Positions 7,770 to 17,598 of a stretch of DNA of 64,000 bases are shown here, piece by piece. The DNA comes from Spirosoma rhododendri. GTDB lineage: Bacteria > Bacteroidota > Bacteroidia > Cytophagales > Spirosomataceae. The notes beneath the pieces were generated by a model. The model saw nothing but the letters and a program-made list of their open reading frames with translations, did no database searches and had not been told where the DNA came from. The stretch covers positions 2,184,501 through 2,248,500 of the forward strand of contig NZ_CP051677.1 in NCBI RefSeq assembly GCF_012849055.1, written 5' to 3'. A program made the translations under genes and the position numbers. Position 1 is the stretch's first letter. The number at the start of each line of letters is the position of its first letter.

Positions 7770-10700
7770 CTACTGTATCAAGATGCGCCGGACCACCTGC
7801 CGGTCGCCGACCTGAATCCTGAGCAGATACGTGCCGGCTGGCTGCTGACTAACGTCCAGTGTCGTTTGTCTTGTCCGCGTTGTCTGGTTCAGCACTGGTC
7901 GGCCACCCCCGTCGTGCAGCGTCAGTACGGCCGGGTCGCGGGTGAGGGCTGCGTCGATGTCGATGGTCAGCGTTGTCGTTGTCGGAACGGGGTACACACT
8001 AACCAGTGGGCCGAGTGCCGGGTCTTCAACGCCCAATACTTTCTGTACCGTCACGACCGCCGTGCCTGATGCTGCCGTACCCACACCGCAGTTGTTGCTG
8101 ACGCTGGTCAGCTGGTAGGTCGTATTCCGGGATGGTCGAACTTCCAGCGCGTAGGGGCTGCTGGTGGCCGTGACCGTGTAAGAGCGCAGGCTGTCGGCGT
8201 ATGCGAATGTCCAGGGCGCTTCTCCGCCGAATGTCAGCGTCAGTGTGGCGGGAGATCCTTCAAAGATCGACTGCGTACCGGTGAGTGTTGCCGTAGCCCT
8301 CGACCGGACGGTCAGGATCGATGGGCTGCTGCTGCCGATAACACCGACGCTGGGGTTCGATCCTTTCACCCGAACGTAATATTGCCCGGCTGCCAGTGTA
8401 AGCGGTAGCGCTGCTGTCACCACCGTGCCCGTTGTGCCGTTGGGCGACACCGTGATTTTCCGGCTGGTATCGGCTACGCTGACCAGTTCACTTGTAAACA
8501 GATTCCCTGCGTTGAACTGGCCGGTTGTCGTGAAGGGAACCGCGAACGAGCTACCCGCACAGACCGTGGTTGTTTGCAGGGCGCTGGTCGTAATGGTCGG
8601 TACCCGCACCGTAATCGTAGCCGTTGCCGGATTGCCGGGCAGGCCCACCCCGCAGCTGTTAGCCACCGAAACAATCTGATACGTCGTGTTGCCGCGGGGC
8701 AACACATAAATCGTCGTGTCATTGGTCCGGCTAACACCGCTGTACCCGTCGGTCAGCGTATAGCTGAACGGTGGCGCACCGGTAAAGCTAAGTTTGACGG
8801 GAGCCAATGAACCCAGGTTCACATCGCTCGATCCGTTCAGGGCCAGCGTCGGCACCACGTTGACGATAACCCGAATCGTCGAACGAGCGCTGTAACAGCC
8901 ATTGGCACCGATCTGATAGACGTAGAACGCATCGCCCCCCGGTGTTACGTTGCTGTTGAGGGTCGATGGTGTCGGGGCTTCGTTGAAAGTACGGTTGTAC
9001 GGATCAATCCAGCGTAAGGTACCGCCGTTGGCCGCGCTTGCCTGTAATGGTGTAGCCGTTGCGTTGATGCAGTAGCTGACCAGCGACGTCGACACGGTCG
9101 GGGTGGGGGCTGTATTGACCGTGACCTGCAAGGTGGCTTTATCGCTTGAGCAGCCATTGACCGTTTGCGTTACCTGATAAGCGTACGTGCCTGCCTGCGT
9201 AATAGACGGCGTGGGGGCCGACTGAAAGGCGTTGCCATCGGTATTGTACCAGCGCAGATTATCGCCCGATGCGGTTACGGGGGCTACGTTCTGCGCGGGC
9301 TGATCCTGGGTTGGCTGGCAGTACGACAGATTAGCGACGCCGGGCAGACCGGGCAGGGGCTTGATCGTAACAGTCAGACTTGCCTTCTGCTGGCTCTCGC
9401 AACCGTCGACGGTCTGCGTGGCCTGATACGTCTGCTGGCCGACTGTATTGGTTGGCGGGGTAGGCGCACCCGAGAGGGAGTTCCCGGAACCGTCGTACCA
9501 TTTGATGTTGCTGCCCGTTGCGCTCAGTTGCTGCGACCCGGCTCCGTTGCAATAATCGACCGGTGTTACGCCTGGCGCGCCCGGCGTCTGTTTCACCACT
9601 ACAGCAATCCCTGACCGATTCGCCGACTCACAGCCATCGAGTGTTTGGCTGACATAATAGGTGGTCGTTCCGGGTGTTGTCGATGAAAGAGCCGGAGCTG
9701 CGGTTGTGCTCGTACCACCGATGGCACTGGTACCGTACCAGTTGAGGGTGGCTCCTGCCGATGCCGTGGCTGTCAGTCCTGGCGCATTGGTATTCTGACA
9801 AAATGTTAGATTGACGACGTCGGGCCGGGCGGGCGTCTGCTTCACCACGATTGCAACCCCTGCCCGCTCGCTTTCGCAGCCGTTGACCGTTTGCGTTGCG
9901 TAGTAGGTGGTTGTGCCTGTGCTGCCTGTCGATGGAGTCGTGGCGGCCGAACTGCCGCTACCACCGCTCTGACTGGTGCCATACCAGCGTAGAGCCGTCC
10001 CGGTTGCCGACAGGGGTTGAGCCGTTACGCCCGAACAATAGGGCCCTGCCGACGCGATGGAGGGCTGGCCCGGTACTGCGTTGACGGCAACGGTTATAGT
10101 CGCCTGCGCGCTTTCACAGCCGTCAACCGTCTGACTGACATAATAAGGTGTTGAACCCGTAGCGGCTACCGATGGGGTAGGGGCAGTGGTCGAAGGCGTT
10201 CCGGTCTGGCTGGTGCCGTACCAGTTTATCGTACTGCCACTGGCGGTGGTAGCGGTTAACGCACCGGCCGATTGATTCTGGCAGAGCGATAGATTCGTGA
10301 CGCCCGGTGCGGCTGGTGTTGGCTTAACGGTTATGCTGATTGATGCGCGCGTACTTTCGCAACCGTCAGTTGATTGACTGACGTAATACGTTCGTGTACC
10401 GGGCGTCGATGTACTCGGGACGGTGGCGGTGGTCGAAGGCGAACCGCCCGTCGCGTTTGTGCCGTACCAGTTGAGGGTGGAACCCGACGCCGACGTTGCC
10501 GTCAGAGCAGCCGCCGTCTGACCGGGGCAGTACGACGGGGGCGCTGATACAGTAGGTGCCGATGGGCTTTGCCGGATTACCACGCTGATTGCCGCACGCG
10601 GCCCTTCACAGCCGTTACGCGTCTGACTGACGTAATAAGTTTCCGATTTTTGATTGCTGGGAACTGGGGCGTTCGTTGATGATGAACCACCAGTCTGATT

Positions 10701-12191
10701 CGTACCGTACCAGTTGAGCGTCGCCCCATTGTCAGCTGCTGCCTGCAAGGCCGGGAGAATAGTGCCCTGACAGAACGTGCTGGATGCCTGAACCGTGGGC
10801 GCACCCGGGAGACCACTGACGGTTACGGAGATGCCCGCACGCGGCCCTTCGCAACCATTGACCGTCTGACTGACATAATAAACGGTCGTGCCGACGGCGG
10901 TAACCGAAGGCGTGGGGGCAGTCGTTGATGGTGAACCGCCAGTTTGGTTCGTACCGTACCAGTTGAGCGTACCACCCGACGAGGGGGTAGCGGTCAACGG
11001 AGCTACCGACTGATTCTGACAGACACCAACGGGTGTTGAAATGCCGGGAGCCGACGGGCTTTGTTTCACCGTAACGGCGATGCCGGCGCGGGGGCTTTCG
11101 CAGCCGCTCAGTGTCTGGCTGACGTAGTAATTGAGCGTGCCCGGTGTCGTTGTGCTTGGTATGGTGGCGGAAGATGAAGGGGTTCCTCCCGTCGCGTTCG
11201 TACCGTACCAGTTCAGCGTACCACCTGACGAGGGGGTAGCGGATAGGGCCGTAGCCGTCTGACCGGGGCAGTAGGCCGGTGGGGCCGATACGCCCGGTGC
11301 GGCTGATGCCTGTCTTATCGTCACGGTGATGGCGCTGCGGGCACTTTCGCACGTTCCCCGTGCCTGACTGACGTAGTAAGTAGCCGGCGCCTGGTTATCG
11401 GGTACGGGGGCCACCGAACTGCCGGTACCGCCGTTGGCGCTGTTGCCATACCAGATCAACGTAGCCCCATTATCGGGGGTTGCGCTCAGAGCGGATAATG
11501 TAGCTCCCTGACAGGCCGAAAACGAAGCCTGCGTGCTTGGCGCACCCGGGGTGCCGTAAACTGTGACATTCAGTGTGGCGCGGTTACTTTCACAGCCGTT
11601 CAATGACTGACTAACGTAGTACGAAACGACACCGGTGGTTGATGTCGCTGGCGTTGGGGCAACCGACGAAGGGGTACCACCCGATGCTACTGTGTACCAG
11701 TTAAGTGAGGCTCCGCTGACGGGTGATGCCGAGAGGGCTGTAGCCGTCGCCCCCTGACAGTAAGTACGGTCGGTAACGCCGGGTGTGCCGGGCGTACCTA
11801 CTGTCAGGCCTACGCTGTTCGCGCTGGTCCGGGCGGGGCCGCTCGATGAAACTCGTACCTGATAGGCGCTACCAGCCGCCGTATTCGCCGGAACGGTGGC
11901 CGTGATGGTCAGGTTGGTCGCAGCGGTTCCCGAACTGGGCGACGATGATAGTGTACCGATAGCGACCGTAGACGCCCCGAACGTGCCCGACGCGTCCGAC
12001 AGCTGCGCGGTAAACGTGTTGCCTGCGTTGAACGTGCCGGTCGTGGAGAAGGGCACGGTGATGGTTTTTCCCGCGCAGGTAGCCGATGGTGATAACGTAC
12101 TGACGGTAATGCCTTGCGCCAGTCCGTTCAATGGCAGTCCCAGCCCACAGAGTACCAAAAAGGAGAAACAGCGAAGTAGAAATTGTTGCAT
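7770..12191 (-). CDS. Giant secreted Ig-like repeat protein with T9SS sorting domain
   Basis: The 1473-residue protein has a signal peptide (residues 1-25, FLVLCGLGLPLNGLAQ). Twelve Ig-like repeats of about 80 residues span 133-1112, most with a YC or CQ start, an LNWYGT core and a YYVSQTxxGCES end. Each repeat thus has a conserved Cys pair. A domain near 34-130 recurs near 1207-1297 (CAG...VPF.TTG.FNAGN.FT), and a second module near 1113-1195 recurs at 1302-1382. The last 75 residues (VYPVPTTTTLTI ... PAGTYLLRIQ) form a type A T9SS C-terminal domain. It should be exported and anchored on the cell surface, probably as an adhesin or matrix protein. Confidence 0.9.
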   Translation of the reverse strand: MQQFLLRCFSFLVLCGLGLPLNGLAQGITVSTLSPSATCAGKTITVPFSTTGTFNAGNTFTAQLSDASGTFGASTVAIGTLSSSPSSGTAATNLTITATVPANTAAGSAYQVRVSSSGPARTSANSVGLTVGTPGTPGVTDRTYCQGATATALSASPVSGASLNWYTVASGGTPSSVAPTPATSTTGVVSYYVSQSLNGCESNRATLNVTVYGTPGAPSTQASFSACQGATLSALSATPDNGATLIWYGNSANGGTGSSVAPVPDNQAPATYYVSQARGTCESARSAITVTIRQASAAPGVSAPPAYCPGQTATALSATPSSGGTLNWYGTNATGGTPSSSATIPSTTTPGTLNYYVSQTLSGCESPRAGIAVTVKQSPSAPGISTPVGVCQNQSVAPLTATPSSGGTLNWYGTNQTGGSPSTTAPTPSVTAVGTTVYYVSQTVNGCEGPRAGISVTVSGLPGAPTVQASSTFCQGTILPALQAAADNGATLNWYGTNQTGGSSSTNAPVPSNQKSETYYVSQTRNGCEGPRAAISVVIRQSPSAPTVSAPPSYCPGQTAAALTATSASGSTLNWYGTNATGGSPSTTATVPSTSTPGTRTYYVSQSTDGCESTRASISITVKPTPAAPGVTNLSLCQNQSAGALTATTASGSTINWYGTSQTGTPSTTAPTPSVAATGSTPYYVSQTVDGCESAQATITVAVNAVPGQPSIASAGPYCSGVTAQPLSATGTALRWYGTSQSGGSGSSAATTPSTGSTGTTTYYATQTVNGCESERAGVAIVVKQTPARPDVVNLTFCQNTNAPGLTATASAGATLNWYGTSAIGGTSTTAAPALSSTTPGTTTYYVSQTLDGCESANRSGIAVVVKQTPGAPGVTPVDYCNGAGSQQLSATGSNIKWYDGSGNSLSGAPTPPTNTVGQQTYQATQTVDGCESQQKASLTVTIKPLPGLPGVANLSYCQPTQDQPAQNVAPVTASGDNLRWYNTDGNAFQSAPTPSITQAGTYAYQVTQTVNGCSSDKATLQVTVNTAPTPTVSTSLVSYCINATATPLQASAANGGTLRWIDPYNRTFNEAPTPSTLNSNVTPGGDAFYVYQIGANGCYSARSTIRVIVNVVPTLALNGSSDVNLGSLAPVKLSFTGAPPFSYTLTDGYSGVSRTNDTTIYVLPRGNTTYQIVSVANSCGVGLPGNPATATITVRVPTITTSALQTTTVCAGSSFAVPFTTTGQFNAGNLFTSELVSVADTSRKITVSPNGTTGTVVTAALPLTLAAGQYYVRVKGSNPSVGVIGSSSPSILTVRSRATATLTGTQSIFEGSPATLTLTFGGEAPWTFAYADSLRSYTVTATSSPYALEVRPSRNTTYQLTSVSNNCGVGTAASGTAVVTVQKVLGVEDPALGPLVSVYPVPTTTTLTIDIDAALTRDPAVLTLHDGGGRPVLNQTTRTRQTTLDVSQQPAGTYLLRIQVGDRQVVRRILIQ
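8856..11795 (-). repeat. Array of 12 Ig-like repeats with a duplicated three-repeat block
   Basis: Repeats 2-3-4 (residues about 211-458) match repeats 5-6-7 (459-703) in register. Repeats 2 and 5 share the DNGATL.WYG pattern and a TVxIRQ-like end. Repeats 3 and 6 share VSAPPxYCPGQTA. Repeats 4 and 7 share CQNQS and APTPSV. The unit of duplication was therefore three domains, about 740 bp. Confidence 0.85.
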
Positions 12192-12286
12192 AGACTTGGA
12201 TTTCCTGGTTGGTAAAGGTAATGGATTTGTAAATTATCCACAGAATATAGTATTCAAACCATAGCCTTTGGAAACATACGCGCAAT

Positions 12287-12317
12287 AAAAATGCCACGCG
12301 CAGGCAGTGGCATTTTT
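12287..12317 (-). terminator. Terminator of the GH3/beta-lactamase gene
   Basis: AAAAATGCCAC and GTGGCATTTTT form an 11-bp stem over a 9-nt loop. It ends 18 nt beyond the stop of the minus-strand gene at 12335. Confidence 0.85.
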
Positions 12318-12334
12318 AAGCGATGCTGATCCGA

Positions 12335-15300
12335 TTATTCCTGAATAATGGAGCTGTAGATGGTTTCGTGGATGCGTCGGCGGAGTTTCGTCGTGTTGAT
12401 CGAATTGTTGCCGGCGGTCGGGTAAATCCGGTTCGACAGGAACACGAAGACCAGCTCTTCATCGGGATCTACCCAGACCATGTTGCCCGTAAAGCCGGTG
12501 TGACCAAACGACCGGGCCGATGCCTGTTCGCCCAGATAAACGCTGCTTGTACTTTCCGGGTTGGGTTTGTCCCAACCGAGGGCGCGGTGGCTGCGGTTGC
12601 TCAGCGTCTGCGTGAAGTACGGCACAGTCATCGGCTGGAACACCCGCACGTCGCCGTACTGCCCTTTCTGCAAATTCATCTGGAGCAGCGTAGCAATGTC
12701 GTGGGCGTTACCGAACAAGCCGGCATGACCCGAGATACCGCCCTGCACGGCCGCCATCTGATCGTGTACGGTCCCGACCAGTAGCTGATTTCGATAGTAG
12801 GTATCCTGTTCGGTCGGCGCGCAATGCGGGTTTTTCAGCCGTTGCAGGGGAGTGAAGCCAAGCTGATGCAGCCCCAGCCGCTTGTACACGTTGTCTGTTA
12901 CGAACCGGTCGAGGGGTTGGTGACTGACCCGTTCCACGATTTTCTGCAACGTCAGGAAGTTCAGGTCGCTGTAGACGTAAGCGGGTCGGCCGGTTTCGTC
13001 CAGCTTGCGCGACATTGGCGATTGCACCACCCATTTCCAGACCGAGTCTTTCAGGGCGGGCGTAGCCCAGAGCGTCGGCGCTACCTGAAGGGTGTGCAGG
13101 CTGTCGTGCGTGGTACCGTAGTACTCCGTTTTCAGGCCCCCGCCCGGTGTCCGGGTGCGATCCCAGGTGGTGGGGTAGTAAGACGCCATGCCCGACTGAT
13201 GCCAGAGCAGGTCCAGTAGTGTGATGTTCTGTTTGTTGGTATTTCGCAGTTCGGGCAGATAAAACGACGCTTTCTGATTCAGATCGATCTGCTTGCGGTC
13301 ATACAGCACCATCACGCTTTGCAGCGTGGCCAGCACCTTTGTCAGCGACGCCAGATCGTACAGTGTTTCGTCGGTTACTTTTTCGGCATTGGGAGCGTAG
13401 GTCAGCCGACCGAAGTTCTTGCTGTACACGATCTTACCTTTGCGGGCAACCAGAATTTCGCAGCCCGGCACGACCCGATCACGCACGGCGTTCTGCGCCA
13501 GTTGGTCAATCTTCGCCAGTGTCGCCGATTTCATACCGACGCTCTCCGGTGCGCCCGTCGACAGGCGGCCTTCGGGATTGAGCCGTTCGCCCGACCCCAT
13601 CGTCAGCGTCCCCGTCGACACAGGTAGCATCCCGTGCGAGCCCAAGCCCCCAAACAGCATCTGCGGCACTACGCGCTCCATTTCGTCGAAATCCTGATAG
13701 GCGCACACCAGCGCATCGGCCGCACCCAACTGCGAGAGGCTGTAGGGCGATCCGAAGGCCGTAACGATTACGCGTTTGCCACGCTGTTTGAGCCGGTTGA
13801 TCAAATCGAGCGATCCTTTCGTAACGCCAAATTTGCGGTAGGCCGATTCGCTCATGTGGTGCAGGCTAACGACGACGGTGTTTGCCGAATCGACACTTGC
13901 CAGAATCTGATTGACGGCCACGTCGCTGAGGTTGCGGTCGGCGTAGGCCAGCGCTTCAACCGGTGCGTACTGATTGAGTGTCCGCTGGAATGTGTTGCCC
14001 GCTTCGGCCCCGATAGCCACTGATGCCAGCCGCAGCGAATCGATATGATTCAGCGGCAGCAGGTTGTTTCGGTTATTGACGACCGTTACCGACTCTTCGC
14101 ACAGTTCCTGCTTCAGCAGCTGTGCTTCGGGCGAATTGAGGTCGTCGGCCAGATTAGCCAGGTCAATCGGTTTGTACTTGTTCAGACCCGCCCAGTACTT
14201 AGCGCGGAGGATCTTTTTGACTTTCTCATCGATAAACGCCTGCGAAATGTGCCCCTGCTGCACCGCGCTCAGAATGTTGAGTGTTGCATCGCGCACGTTT
14301 TCCGGATAGAGCAGAATATCATTGCCCGCCATCAGTGCCCGCAGATTCACATCGAGCGCCTTGCCCGACTGATGAATACCGCCCATGTTCAGCGCGTCGG
14401 TGAAGACCAGCCCCCGGAAACCCAGTTCGTTTTTGAGCAGTTCGGTCACGATTTTCTCCGACAGCGTGGCCGCCAGCGCGGGGGTATTATCGATGTGCGG
14501 CACGTGCAGATGCCCCGTTACGATACCCATCAAACTATCAGCAATCAGCTTGCGGAAAGGGTACAGATCGACTTCCCGCATCAGGTCCGACGACCGGCTG
14601 ATGGTAGGCAGCGAATTGTGCGAATCGACGTTGGTGTCGCCGTGACCGGGGAAGTGCTTGGCGGTGGCGATAACGTGCGTCTGTTGCAGCCCACGCATGT
14701 AGGCCGACGCTTTCAGGGCCACGTTCTCTTTCGATTCACCAAACGACCGAACGCCGATAACCGGGTTGGCGGGGTTGCTGTTGATGTCGGAAACGGGGGC
14801 GAAGTTGATGTGAATACCCAGCCGCTGACACTGTCGACCGATCTCGGCACCCATCCGGTAAATCAGTTGGTTGTCGCGAATGGCACCCAGCGCCATCTGC
14901 TTCGGAAAGTCCATCGCGCTGTCGAGCCGCATTCCCAGCCCCCATTCGCCATCGATACCGATCAGCAGTGGTACCTTCGATTCGGCCTGGTAGCGATTCG
15001 TCAGGATCGCCTGCCGGTGTGGGCCGCCCTGGAAGAAAATCAGCCCCCCGATATTGTTGTTCTGAATCAGGTGGTCGATGTACTGGTAGTGGTTTTCGCT
15101 CCGGTTGGAAAACGTCGCTACCATGAAAAACTGACCGATCTTCTGCTCCGGTGTCAGCGTCCGAAATACACTGTCGACCCAGTGGTTGCCACTATCGGGC
15201 AGATTAAACACCTCGACGGGCTGGGCTGGTGCATAGAATTTCTTGACCACCGGCTTCAGGCCCGTAGCAGACCGGGTTTCGGTCTTACGAATCGGCAAAA

Positions 15301-15406
15301 AACGGGGCCACGAGAGCGAACCCGGTGTGGTCAGGCCAAAAGCAGTCAATAAACTGACGGACAGCAGACCGAGAAGCAGAATCGGTCGGGTCGTGTTGTT
15401 CCGCAT
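12335..15406 (-). CDS. Glycoside hydrolase family 3 fused to a beta-lactamase-like serine hydrolase
   Basis: 1023 residues from the ATG at 15406; the frame extends to a TTG at 15415. An N-terminal hydrophobic segment (ILLLGLLSVSLLTAFGL) indicates export. Residues about 80-590 form a GH3 beta-N-acetylglucosaminidase of NagZ type: KHFPGHGDT near 250-258 and the nucleophile Asp337 in LVFTDALNM. Residues about 620-1023 form a class C beta-lactamase/DD-peptidase fold with S687-LT-K690, a YSD motif at 812 in place of the usual YxN, and HAG near 894. The fusion is recurrent in Bacteroidota and probably trims or recycles peptidoglycan in the periplasm. Whether the second half is catalytic is unproven. 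Confidence 0.93.
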   Translation of the reverse strand: MRNNTTRPILLLGLLSVSLLTAFGLTTPGSLSWPRFLPIRKTETRSATGLKPVVKKFYAPAQPVEVFNLPDSGNHWVDSVFRTLTPEQKIGQFFMVATFSNRSENHYQYIDHLIQNNNIGGLIFFQGGPHRQAILTNRYQAESKVPLLIGIDGEWGLGMRLDSAMDFPKQMALGAIRDNQLIYRMGAEIGRQCQRLGIHINFAPVSDINSNPANPVIGVRSFGESKENVALKASAYMRGLQQTHVIATAKHFPGHGDTNVDSHNSLPTISRSSDLMREVDLYPFRKLIADSLMGIVTGHLHVPHIDNTPALAATLSEKIVTELLKNELGFRGLVFTDALNMGGIHQSGKALDVNLRALMAGNDILLYPENVRDATLNILSAVQQGHISQAFIDEKVKKILRAKYWAGLNKYKPIDLANLADDLNSPEAQLLKQELCEESVTVVNNRNNLLPLNHIDSLRLASVAIGAEAGNTFQRTLNQYAPVEALAYADRNLSDVAVNQILASVDSANTVVVSLHHMSESAYRKFGVTKGSLDLINRLKQRGKRVIVTAFGSPYSLSQLGAADALVCAYQDFDEMERVVPQMLFGGLGSHGMLPVSTGTLTMGSGERLNPEGRLSTGAPESVGMKSATLAKIDQLAQNAVRDRVVPGCEILVARKGKIVYSKNFGRLTYAPNAEKVTDETLYDLASLTKVLATLQSVMVLYDRKQIDLNQKASFYLPELRNTNKQNITLLDLLWHQSGMASYYPTTWDRTRTPGGGLKTEYYGTTHDSLHTLQVAPTLWATPALKDSVWKWVVQSPMSRKLDETGRPAYVYSDLNFLTLQKIVERVSHQPLDRFVTDNVYKRLGLHQLGFTPLQRLKNPHCAPTEQDTYYRNQLLVGTVHDQMAAVQGGISGHAGLFGNAHDIATLLQMNLQKGQYGDVRVFQPMTVPYFTQTLSNRSHRALGWDKPNPESTSSVYLGEQASARSFGHTGFTGNMVWVDPDEELVFVFLSNRIYPTAGNNSINTTKLRRRIHETIYSSIIQE

Positions 15407-15644
15407 GGTACTCAATAGGGCAAACAGTACGAAAAAATAAGCGCAGGGTACGGTAGGAAATGGCTAAACCATAAAAGTAGCCAATGCCCGTTTTAAAGCA
15501 TAGGTGGCCTCAGAATTGTTAAATTATTTAACGATATAATAACGCGTTTTCGCCATTATCGTGCGACGTGGTATTCAAATGCGAACATTTTATTCGTAGC
15601 TGTTGTGTACAACAAACAGACCAGTCCACGAACTGAATCACGAT

Positions 15645-16142
15645 ATGAGTAAGAGTGCTATGATTCTGAGCCTGTTGATAACCGGCATTGGGATAGCGCA
15701 GGCGCAGCAGCCTGGCCGGGCCTATCGGACGATGCTCAACACGATGTACAAAAAAACCGTACCAACGGTTGATGTAGCCCAACTGAAAACCATGCCCAAC
15801 GTCGTTCTGCTCGATACGCGGTCGAAGGCGGAATACGATGTAAGTCATCTGCCCAACGCGCGATGGGTGGGGTACGACGAATTCGACCTGAAGCGAGTGG
15901 CCGATATACCGAAAGGGGCAACTGTGGTGACGTACTGCTCAGTGGGCGTTCGGAGCGAACGGGTAGGGGAGAAACTGCTGGCAGCGGGCTATCAACACGT
16001 ACACAATTTGTACGGAAGCCTGTTTGAGTGGGTCAATGAAGGAAACCCGGTTGTAGATAATCAGGGTAAACCCACGCAGCGGGTTCACGGGTATTCGCGG
16101 TTGTGGGGTATCTGGCTGAAAAAAGGCGACGTCGTTTACTGA
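15645..16142 (+). CDS. Secreted rhodanese-like protein
   Basis: Starting at the ATG at 15645 gives 165 residues with a signal peptide (MILSLLITGIGIAQAQQ). The upstream in-frame codons from 15603 would precede that signal and look non-coding. A single rhodanese domain has LLDTRSKAEYDVSHLPNA and the active-site loop VVTYCSVGVRSERVG with Cys98, the residue that carries persulfide. Family members transfer sulfane sulfur; periplasmic single-domain forms have varied roles. It stands alone, tail-to-tail with the small gene at 16151. Confidence 0.88.
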   Translation: MSKSAMILSLLITGIGIAQAQQPGRAYRTMLNTMYKKTVPTVDVAQLKTMPNVVLLDTRSKAEYDVSHLPNARWVGYDEFDLKRVADIPKGATVVTYCSVGVRSERVGEKLLAAGYQHVHNLYGSLFEWVNEGNPVVDNQGKPTQRVHGYSRLWGIWLKKGDVVY

Positions 16143-16150
16143 CAGTCGAC

Positions 16151-16396
16151 CTAGTTGATGCTGGTTGGCAGCAACTTACTCACGGCTTTAGCCACGAAAA
16201 CAACCAGACTGGCCGAGCTATTCTCAGCAACCGTCTTGATCACGGCCGCCTGCATGGTGCTTGTCTTCACTGGCTTTGCAGCCAGTTTGGCATGTATCCG
16301 CTTGTGGGCAGCAAATACGTTGTGTGGGTGGCCCATGCTCAGTGCCTGCCCGGCGAGGCCCGCTACTAGTACACTACTCATCAAAAGCCGTTTCAT
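16151..16396 (-). CDS. Small secreted protein, unknown
   Basis: The 81-residue protein begins MKRLLMSSVLVAGLAGQALS, a clear signal peptide. A short basic mature part containing HPHNVFAAHKRIHAKLA follows, with a hydrophobic ASLVVFVAKAV stretch near the end. No family is recognised. Support for a real gene comes from a well-formed Bacteroidota promoter about 25 nt upstream of the ATG. Confidence 0.65.
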   Translation of the reverse strand: MKRLLMSSVLVAGLAGQALSMGHPHNVFAAHKRIHAKLAAKPVKTSTMQAAVIKTVAENSSASLVVFVAKAVSKLLPTSIN

Positions 16397-16420
16397 AATC
16401 AGGTGTTTTTAAGGATAGAA

Positions 16421-16452
16421 CAAAGGTATAGGTTTTAGATGATACCTTGCAA
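16421..16452 (-). promoter_or_regulatory. Promoter of the small secreted protein gene
   Basis: On the minus strand TTG (16452-16450) is followed after 21 nt by TACCTTTG (16428-16421). This matches the Bacteroidota -33/-7 pattern and predicts a short leader before the ATG at 16396. Confidence 0.7.
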
Positions 16453-16509
16453 TACAAAGTACTGAAATTTTTAAAATTTTTCTACAGGTGTAAGGAAGGG
16501 GAAGCCTAC

Positions 16510-16612
16510 GGTTTACAGTTCACGGTATTCGGTTTACGGTGGCTGACGCACGTTTGTGTGCACTAACCACCACGCGACTAGGTCGTAAACCGAATACCGT
16601 ATACTGAAAACT
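16510..16612. repeat. 7-nt unit hairpin element (site b)
   Basis: Arm 1 is GGTTTAC, AGTTCAC, GGTATTC, GGTTTAC (16510-16537). Arm 2 is GTAAACC, GAATACC, GTATACT, GAAAACT (16585-16612), the reverse complement of the same heptamer series. The loop is 47 nt. Arm 2 touches the stop codon of the minus-strand gene at 16611. Confidence 0.85.
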
Positions 16613-17420
16613 AATTTACTACCACCCGTTTGACGGCACCGTCTTCGTTCTGCGTAACCGTCACGAAGTATGTACCCTCGGCTTTGCGGCTCAGGCTAAT
16701 CTGACCGACGTATTCACCCGAGAAATCCTTGATCTCGCGCCGGGCCACTTCCTTGCCTTTGGGGTTGGTTACAACGATCAGCACGTCGCCTTTGGCCGGG
16801 GCCGTGAAGCGGATGTTGAGTTGCTCTTTATCCGGGTTGTTGGGAAACACATCCAGACCGCGCACTGATGATGGTTTGCTTTCCATATTCCGCGCCCAGG
16901 CTTCAAAAGGCCGCGCCAGTTGCCGGTCCCAGTCGGCTGGGAATTGCAGTTGCAGCCGGTTGATCTGATTATTGAGCGAGTCGGCCCCGCGCCGGAGTTC
17001 GTACTGCCAGCCCGGCCCGCTGTTGGGTGTCGAGCGTTTGCCCCGCCACACATATACATCGTTTTTGCGTCGCTGCGCGCCCGCCGTGCTACGCTCGCGG
17101 GTAACGCTCCGGCTCCCCTTGCCGTCTTCCACGATGATCGTCAGTTGCTGGTCGCCACCGGTTTTCTGGCGGGCGGCTTTCAGCGAATCGACCAGTTTGG
17201 TTACCATCCGGTCGCGTTCAGGGTCTTTCATGCCGTCGGTGCGGTAGGTGCGCTCCGTCTCGCGGACTTCGTTGCCATCGCGCTCGATAATCTGCACATG
17301 AATTTCGTCAGGTGAGGCAGATGGGGTTTTGGCTTTCTGTGCATAAGCGCTGCCACCGACAGTGGCCAGCGTTACCAGCATCAGGCTGAGCCAGCGAGTG
17401 GGGAAATGGTGTTTTTTCAT
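16611..17420 (-). CDS. Secreted protein with T9SS sorting domain
   Basis: The 269-residue protein has a signal peptide (LSLMLVTLATVGGSAYAQ). A charged central part of no recognised family follows (GNEVRETERTYRTDGMKDPERDRMVTKL and onward). The C-terminal domain from about residue 185 (LDVFPNNPDKEQLNIRF ... GTYFVTVTQ ... VKRVVVN) is of T9SS type A. It would be secreted and attached to the surface. The gene is divergent from the sensor kinase that starts 178 bp away, so it could be a target or input of that system; this is only positional inference. Confidence 0.85.
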   Translation of the reverse strand: MKKHHFPTRWLSLMLVTLATVGGSAYAQKAKTPSASPDEIHVQIIERDGNEVRETERTYRTDGMKDPERDRMVTKLVDSLKAARQKTGGDQQLTIIVEDGKGSRSVTRERSTAGAQRRKNDVYVWRGKRSTPNSGPGWQYELRRGADSLNNQINRLQLQFPADWDRQLARPFEAWARNMESKPSSVRGLDVFPNNPDKEQLNIRFTAPAKGDVLIVVTNPKGKEVARREIKDFSGEYVGQISLSRKAEGTYFVTVTQNEDGAVKRVVVN

Positions 17421-17598
17421 TGGTACTGCGTGTTTAGTAAGCGAAAGATTCTGGTCTGAACCAACTGAATGCCGGGCTGTTAAAGTTTGTTAACGCGCCC
17501 GTGTTCGGTTGCGGCAGTTCGTACTTTTACCTGAACCACCCCGTTTGGTTAGCCTATAGATGCTGTAAAAAAGGGAAGGTTGCATTCGGCGTAAAAAA

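Noticed and set aside
9165..9614. 149-codon frame opposite the Ig-repeat gene
   Set aside because: Shadow of a repetitive G+C-rich gene; the translation is Arg/Gly/Cys-rich and follows the repeat period.
8856..11795. Regular repeats resembling a CRISPR-like or satellite array
   Set aside because: The period is about 240 nt, in frame, and encodes Ig-like domains with conserved Cys; no short direct repeats with unique spacers and no cas genes.
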